Made by a program: the position numbers and the translations under genes. Shown piece by piece: positions 63,919 to 64,000 of a stretch of 64,000 bases of DNA (its first letter is position 1; every line of letters begins with the position of its first letter). The DNA lies in NCBI RefSeq assembly GCF_900143065.1, contig NZ_FRCX01000004.1:1-64000 (forward strand), read 5' to 3'. This DNA is from Duganella sacchari (lineage in GTDB: Bacteria; Pseudomonadota; Gammaproteobacteria; Burkholderiales; Burkholderiaceae_D). The notes below the pieces were generated by a model. That model searched no databases. It was given only the letters and a program-made list of their open reading frames with translations, and was not told where the DNA came from.

Positions 63919-64000
63919 ATGACCTTGTATAGCAAAATTATCGGCACCGGCAGTTATCTGCCGGCCAAGCGCGTGACCAATCAGGAACTGGCCGATCAAC
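63919..64000 (+). CDS. fabH: 3-oxoacyl-ACP synthase III FabH (partial, runs off right edge)
   Basis: The first 27 residues read MTLYSKIIGTGSYLPAKRVT followed by NQELADQ, the typical start of FabH (beta-ketoacyl-ACP synthase III), which condenses acetyl-CoA with malonyl-ACP. Order plsX-fabH is conserved. The rest lies outside the window. Confidence 0.85.
   Translation, partial: MTLYSKIIGTGSYLPAKRVTNQELADQ

Overview
The window is a chromosomal piece of a high-G+C betaproteobacterium, most likely Oxalobacteraceae (Massilia/Duganella/Janthinobacterium type). The evidence is the adjacent earP-efp pair with an arginine at EF-P position 32, the maf / yceD-rpmF-plsX-fabH block, a PEP-CTERM protein, several GGDEF/EAL signalling proteins, and consistently GC-rich codon use. 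The genus is an inference; the sequence gives no species-level marker.

Layout. 0-1.3 kb: the end of an IS66-type element (TnpA reading off the left edge) that has cut a DUF2971 gene, then two identical tRNA-Glu genes with a terminator. 1.3-4.5 kb: a leftward three-gene cassette of a triple-repeat glycine-zipper/poly-Gln protein, a 100-residue protein and a leaderless subtilisin-like protease; I recognise no described system. 4.7-6.5 kb: earP and efp. 6.6-11 kb: amidase, a primase-like small protein, a secreted protein and a membrane diguanylate cyclase. 11-16.3 kb: envelope methionine sulfoxide repair (msrB-dipZ-msrA) divergent from a two-component system. 16.3-22.6 kb: AraC regulator with a fosmidomycin-resistance-type MFS pump, DbpA helicase, AcpA-like phosphoesterase and a PEP-CTERM protein.

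22.7-27.6 kb is a small AT-richer genomic island at the 3' end of the initiator tRNA gene. A 20-bp imperfect copy of the tRNA end marks its far side, and a truncated integrase lies next to the tRNA. Its cargo is a KAP-type P-loop NTPase, a PIN-domain protein and an XRE-ImmA/IrrE regulator-protease, with a perfect 16-bp palindrome in front of the last. This looks like a toxin-antitoxin/defence module that I cannot match to a named system.

27.7-64 kb is mostly core: a methyltransferase, small unknown proteins and a SprA-type metalloprotease, a serine hydrolase, sbcD-sbcC, a PAS/GGDEF cyclase, ycaQ-DUF2804-patZ (the last lacking most of its ATP-grasp lobe), a hemerythrin-like protein, a DUF349 protein, moaE, clpB behind a sigma-32-type promoter, a second AraC/MFS pair, rraA-like, aceA, two small overlapping unknown genes, rlmJ, an EAL-HDOD protein, lolC, an RsmI-like methylase, maf, and yceD-rpmF-plsX-fabH running off the right edge.

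Recurring themes are envelope stress and repair (Msr, LolC, ClpB), c-di-GMP signalling (three GGDEF proteins with intact I-sites and one degenerate EAL-HDOD), and two paralogous divergent AraC/MFS modules.
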